From: Azospirillum sp. TSA2s
GTDB lineage: Bacteria > Pseudomonadota > Alphaproteobacteria > Azospirillales > Azospirillaceae
Assembly (NCBI RefSeq): GCF_004923315.1
Contig: NZ_CP039650.1
Location: 620,001-684,000, forward strand
Direction of reading: 5' to 3'
Length of the DNA: 64,000 nucleotides
Positions 61,121-64,000 of this stretch are shown in pieces. The notes beneath the pieces are model-generated. The model was not told the DNA's origin, did no database searches, and saw only the letters and a list, made by a program, of their open reading frames with translations. Numbering within the stretch: the stretch's first letter is position 1; each line of letters starts with the position of its first letter. The position numbers and the translations under genes are program-made.

Positions 61121-61515
61121 CCGATCCAGGTCGGCGATCGGACATCGGCGGGGCAAGCGCTTTGCTTGGCGCCACCCCCCAAATCCTTGAGCTTGCGAAC
61201 TTCAGGTTTGGCAACCGAAAGCAGCAAGACACTGATCCGAGGGTTGCAAAATGACATTCTCGCAGATCTTCCTTCCACATCCGCCTGCAGATGCCGTCAC
61301 CCCTGGCAAATCATACTCAATCCAAGCCCCCAATTTTCCGGAAAAGCAAAAGCTAATTCTCGGCTATTTTCAGCAAGGACGCCAAGAGGACGCACCTCAA
61401 AACCAAAGCGTTTTCAGAAGGATTTCATATATCAGTCCCTGCTCAGGGGGAACAATTTTGCTGCAAATCCTGCAATAGCTTTTTTCAGTATTTCTAGGTC
61501 GTAGTTACTATGTCT
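61121..61515. other. AT-rich intergenic stretch without a convincing gene
   Basis: About 395 bases between the histidine kinase start and the truA stop. From about 61190 the base composition is far lower in GC than the rest of the window. A 75-codon plus-strand frame (61251-61478) exists but has no recognisable features. A 7-bp inverted repeat GTTACTA/TAGTAAC (61504-61523) overlaps the truA stop and may end truA transcription. The upstream part should hold the kinase promoter. Confidence 0.55.
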
Positions 61516-62253
61516 TTAGTAACGCGCCGCCATGAAATACAGCCCGTCCGGCGGGCAGGTCGGCCCGGCCTTGGCGCGGTCGCGGGCTTCCAGCGCGCGA
61601 CGCACGTCGGCGGGGGTCCATTTGCCGGCACCGACCAGCTCCAGCGTGCCGACCATGTTGCGGACCTGATGGTGCAGGAAGGAGCGCGCGGCGGCATGGA
61701 CGCGGATTTCCTCGCCCTGGCGCTCCACATCCAGGCGGTCGAGCGTCTTCACCGGCGACTTCGCCTGACACAGCGCGGCGCGGAAGCTGGTGAAGTCATG
61801 CTGGCCGACCAGCACTTGCGCCGCCGCGTGCATCGCCTCCGCATCCAGCGGGCGGGTGACGTGCCACGCCCGGCCGGCGTCGAGCGCCAGCGGCGCCCGG
61901 CGGTTGACGATGCGATAGACATAGGCGCGGCCGGTCGAGGTCAGCCGGGCGTGGAAGTCCTCAGCAACCGCCTCCACCTCCAGCACCGCGATGGGGGCCG
62001 GTTTCAGGTGGAAGTTCAGGGCGTCGCGCAGCTTCAGGCCGGTGAAGGGCTTCTCCAGGTCGAAATGGCAGACCTGCCCCAGCGCATGCACGCCGGCGTC
62101 GGTGCGGCCGGAGCCATGGACGCGCACCACCTCGCCCGACAGGCGCTGCACCGCCTCCTCCAGGCTCTGCTGGACGGAGGGGCCGTTGTCCTGGCGTTGC
62201 CAGCCGACGAAGGGGCGGCCGTCATACTCGACAGTCAGTTTCCAGCGCTGCAC
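61516..62253 (-). CDS. truA: tRNA pseudouridine(38-40) synthase
   Basis: Makes pseudouridine at tRNA positions 38-40. The 245-residue protein has YDGRPFVGWQRQ, the catalytic Asp in GSGRTDAGVHALGQV, and SFLHHQVRNMVGTL. The GTG at 62253 is the start, 5 bases after fmt, so the two are coupled; the frame extends upstream only as a shadow of fmt. Length is standard. Confidence 0.96.
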   Translation of the reverse strand: MQRWKLTVEYDGRPFVGWQRQDNGPSVQQSLEEAVQRLSGEVVRVHGSGRTDAGVHALGQVCHFDLEKPFTGLKLRDALNFHLKPAPIAVLEVEAVAEDFHARLTSTGRAYVYRIVNRRAPLALDAGRAWHVTRPLDAEAMHAAAQVLVGQHDFTSFRAALCQAKSPVKTLDRLDVERQGEEIRVHAAARSFLHHQVRNMVGTLELVGAGKWTPADVRRALEARDRAKAGPTCPPDGLYFMAARY

Positions 62254-62258
62254 GGCGG

Positions 62259-63203
62259 TCAGTCCGCAACAGCTTCGGCGGAAACCGGCTGCCCGACCGC
62301 CAGCGCGAAGCCGCGCAGGAAGGCTGCGCCATCCACCGGCGCCTTGCCCGGCCGCTGCACCTTGACCAGCCGCACTGCCCCGTCGGCGCAGGCGACCGTC
62401 AGCCGCTCGTCCAGCAAGGTGCCGGGCATGCCGGTGCCGGTCGCGGGTTCTGCCGCCAGCACCTTGATGCGCTCGCCATTCGCGGCATCGAACCAGCAGC
62501 CCGGCCACGGCGTCAGCGCCCGAACCTGCCGCTCGACATAAGCGGCGGACTGGGTCCAGTCGAGCCGGCCATCCTCGCGCGTCAACTTGGCGGCGTAGGT
62601 GACGCCCTCTTCCGGCTGCGGCACGGCGGCCAGCGTGCCGGCGGCGAGCCCCTCCAGCGCCGGGACGATCATGCGGGCGCCGAGCGCCGCCAGTTCGTCA
62701 TGCAGGCTGCTGGCGGTGGTAACGGGGGTGATCGCCACCGCCTCTTTCGACAACATGGCCCCGGTGTCGAGCCCGATGTCCATCTGCATGATGGTGATCC
62801 CGGTCTCGGCATCGCCGGCCAGGATGGAGCGCTGGATCGGCGCCGCCCCGCGCCAGCGCGGCAGCAGCGAGCCATGCACGTTGACGCAACCCAGCCGCGG
62901 CGCGTCCAGGATCGGCTGCGGCAGGATCAGGCCATAGGCGGCGACCACCGCCGCATCGGCCTCAAGGGCCGCGAACTCCGCCTGGGCTTCGGCAATGCGC
63001 AGGCTCTTGGGCGTGCGGACGGGGATGCCGTGCTCCTCGGCGAAGCGGTGGACGGGTGACTTCTGCACCTGCTGGCCACGGCCGGCCGGGCGCGGCGGCT
63101 GGCTGTAGGCGCAGACGACCTGATGCCCCGCCTCGATCAGCGCGGCAAGGCTGGGCACGGCGAAATCCGGCGTGCCCATGAAGACGAGACGGAGCGGGGT
63201 CAT
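62259..63203 (-). CDS. fmt: methionyl-tRNA formyltransferase
   Basis: Formylates initiator Met-tRNA using 10-formyl-THF. The 314-residue protein has LVFMGTPDFAVPSL, the catalytic HGSLLPRWRGAAPIQRSI with Asn/His residues, and a C-terminal OB-like domain. It is part of the def-fmt-truA set, with 32 bases after def. ATG at 63203. Confidence 0.97.
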   Translation of the reverse strand: MTPLRLVFMGTPDFAVPSLAALIEAGHQVVCAYSQPPRPAGRGQQVQKSPVHRFAEEHGIPVRTPKSLRIAEAQAEFAALEADAAVVAAYGLILPQPILDAPRLGCVNVHGSLLPRWRGAAPIQRSILAGDAETGITIMQMDIGLDTGAMLSKEAVAITPVTTASSLHDELAALGARMIVPALEGLAAGTLAAVPQPEEGVTYAAKLTREDGRLDWTQSAAYVERQVRALTPWPGCWFDAANGERIKVLAAEPATGTGMPGTLLDERLTVACADGAVRLVKVQRPGKAPVDGAAFLRGFALAVGQPVSAEAVAD

Positions 63204-63235
63204 CGGATCAAATCGCAGTTCTGTTTTTGGGCCGG

Positions 63236-63748
63236 TCAGGCCGTCGCCTTCTGCATCTTCTGGACCTTCTTCAGCAGAATGTTCCGCTTCAGCATCGACA
63301 GGTAATCGACGAACAGAACGCCGTTCAGATGGTCGATCTCATGCTGGATGCAGGTGGCGAGCATGCCGTCGGCCTCGATCTCCTGCTGCTGGTTCTTTTC
63401 GTCCAGATAGCGGACGCGGATGCGCTGGGGACGGGTGACCTCGGCATACTGCTCCGGCACCGACAGGCAGCCTTCCTCGCACACCGACTTCTCGTCGGAC
63501 GACCAGACGATTTCCGGGTTGGTGAGGCGCATCGGGTTCGCCGGTTCGCCCTTCTCGTGGACGTCGACGACGATGACGCGGTCGAGCACGCCGACCTGCG
63601 GAGCGGCCAGACCGATGCCGTTGGCGTCGTACATGGTCTCAACCATGTCGTCCATCAGCTTGACGACGCGCGCATCCACTTCGGCGACGGGTTGCGCCTT
63701 GCGCTTCAGGATCGGATGCGGGGCGACGAGGATCGGAAGACGGGCCAT
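63236..63748 (-). CDS. def: peptide deformylase
   Basis: Removes the N-formyl group from new proteins using a metal. The 170-residue protein has all three motifs: GIGLAAPQVG, EEGCLSVP (metal Cys), and QHEIDHLNG (metal His pair and catalytic Glu). The ATG at 63748 gives the usual N-terminus MARLPI; the in-frame extension to 63778 is unlikely. It is first in def-fmt-truA. Confidence 0.97.
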   Translation of the reverse strand: MARLPILVAPHPILKRKAQPVAEVDARVVKLMDDMVETMYDANGIGLAAPQVGVLDRVIVVDVHEKGEPANPMRLTNPEIVWSSDEKSVCEEGCLSVPEQYAEVTRPQRIRVRYLDEKNQQQEIEADGMLATCIQHEIDHLNGVLFVDYLSMLKRNILLKKVQKMQKATA

Positions 63749-63897
63749 GGGTGCTCGATGCTGGTAGGGGGAGTTCAAACGGACAAAGTAGGCGGACCGA
63801 GTGTTTTGGTCAAGGAACCGGACCTGTACGAACGGTGCGGAACCACCCGCCGAGCAGGGTTGCGCCGGACGCCGGTTGGGCGTAGTCGATGCCGATC

Positions 63898-64000
63898 ATG
63901 CCTGACGCGACCACCGCCCCCACCCCCTCCCCGCGCTGGACCCAGGACGCCGCCCTGGCGCTGGTGTTCCTGACCCGCCTGCCCTTCCCGCCCCTGGGTC
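63898..64000 (+). CDS. cobS: adenosylcobinamide-GDP ribazoletransferase, N-terminal fragment
   Basis: The open frame runs off the window end after 34 codons. The sequence DAALALVFLTRLPFP matches the N-terminus of CobS, the membrane enzyme that joins ribazole to adenosylcobinamide-GDP in cobalamin synthesis. The ATG at 63898 is chosen. The 149-base gap to def contains no cobalamin riboswitch that I can recognise. Assignment rests on a short stretch only. Confidence 0.7.
   Translation, partial: MPDATTAPTPSPRWTQDAALALVFLTRLPFPPLG

Noticed and set aside
61251..61478. Small 75-codon plus-strand frame in the AT-rich gap
   Set aside because: No good ribosome site, no recognisable domain and overlap with another short open frame; kept only as part of the gap description.
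63749..63897. Possible cobalamin riboswitch before cobS
   Set aside because: I could not find the conserved B12-box or the paired elements in this 149-base gap.
1..64000. tRNA, rRNA, CRISPR array, prophage or insertion sequence
   Set aside because: I looked for cloverleaf-like arms with CCA ends, repeated spacers, integrase and transposase genes and saw none.

Overview
The window is very GC-rich, densely coded chromosomal DNA. It encodes GlnE, a two-subunit bacterioferritin of the Magnetospirillum kind, an Hsp20-DUF1150 pair, a PilZ-tailed chemoreceptor and many GTG or TTG starts. Together these suggest an alphaproteobacterium of the order Rhodospirillales, most likely Azospirillum or a close relative. 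This is inferred from gene content, because no rRNA lies in the window. I saw no tRNA, rRNA, CRISPR array, prophage or insertion sequence.

Layout. 1-6833: the end of a chemotaxis operon (cheR, cheD, cheB, a soluble chemoreceptor) runs straight into a partner-switching module (STAS protein, HATPase, and two receiver-PP2C proteins in tandem). A strong bidirectional terminator separates it from rpsD. 7789-11139: FAD oxidoreductase, the heat-shock pair Hsp20-DUF1150 with a sigma-32-like promoter, and a conserved unknown protein. 11175-13893: a membrane chemoreceptor with a C-terminal PilZ domain, flanked by two look-alike zinc-ribbon membrane miniproteins. 14030-25648: RmuC, NUDIX, ChaN-PDZ, SDR, aminotransferase, a GGT-like lipoprotein without its catalytic threonine, a BepA-like protease, a phytase-like esterase, a DsbA-like thioredoxin and a HAD hydrolase. 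25670-28760: MT-A70 methyltransferase, Crp/Fnr regulator, YgjV-like membrane protein and a double cold-shock protein. 29025-37863: Old Yellow Enzyme, histidine phosphatase, NAD(P)HX dehydratase, RNase T2, Aat, a polytopic membrane protein overlapping anmK tail to tail, a phytanoyl-CoA dioxygenase-like protein and Bcp. 37908-48882: glnE, a YhdP-like giant AsmA protein, leuC, a D-2-hydroxyacid dehydrogenase and TsaC. 48982-57492: ParA-like ATPase, a structured palindromic repeat, two bacterioferritin subunits behind a Fur-type box, tyrS, a lone LivH-like permease with a lipoprotein head, asd, a peptide-type binding protein and an isochorismatase-like hydrolase. 57578-64000: LysR regulator, hybrid histidine kinase, an AT-rich gap, truA-fmt-def, and the start of cobS.

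How the genes work together. In the first 6.8 kb the adaptation enzymes CheR, CheB and CheD and a cytoplasmic receptor share a strand, and probably a transcript, with a STAS/kinase/phosphatase switch. This suggests that a chemosensory array output is relayed through phospho-serine partner switching. The first of the two PP2C proteins has lost metal-binding residues and looks like a pseudophosphatase. The PilZ chemoreceptor is a second chemosensory element and links motility to c-di-GMP. Housekeeping genes (rpsD, tyrS, glnE, leuC, asd, truA, fmt, def) fill most of the remainder and point to core chromosome rather than a mobile region. The less ordinary items are the partner-switch module, the zinc-ribbon pair, the GGT-like lipoprotein, the spaced inverted repeat between crp and the MT-A70 gene, the REP-like element near 49.7 kb and the AT-rich gap near 61.3 kb.
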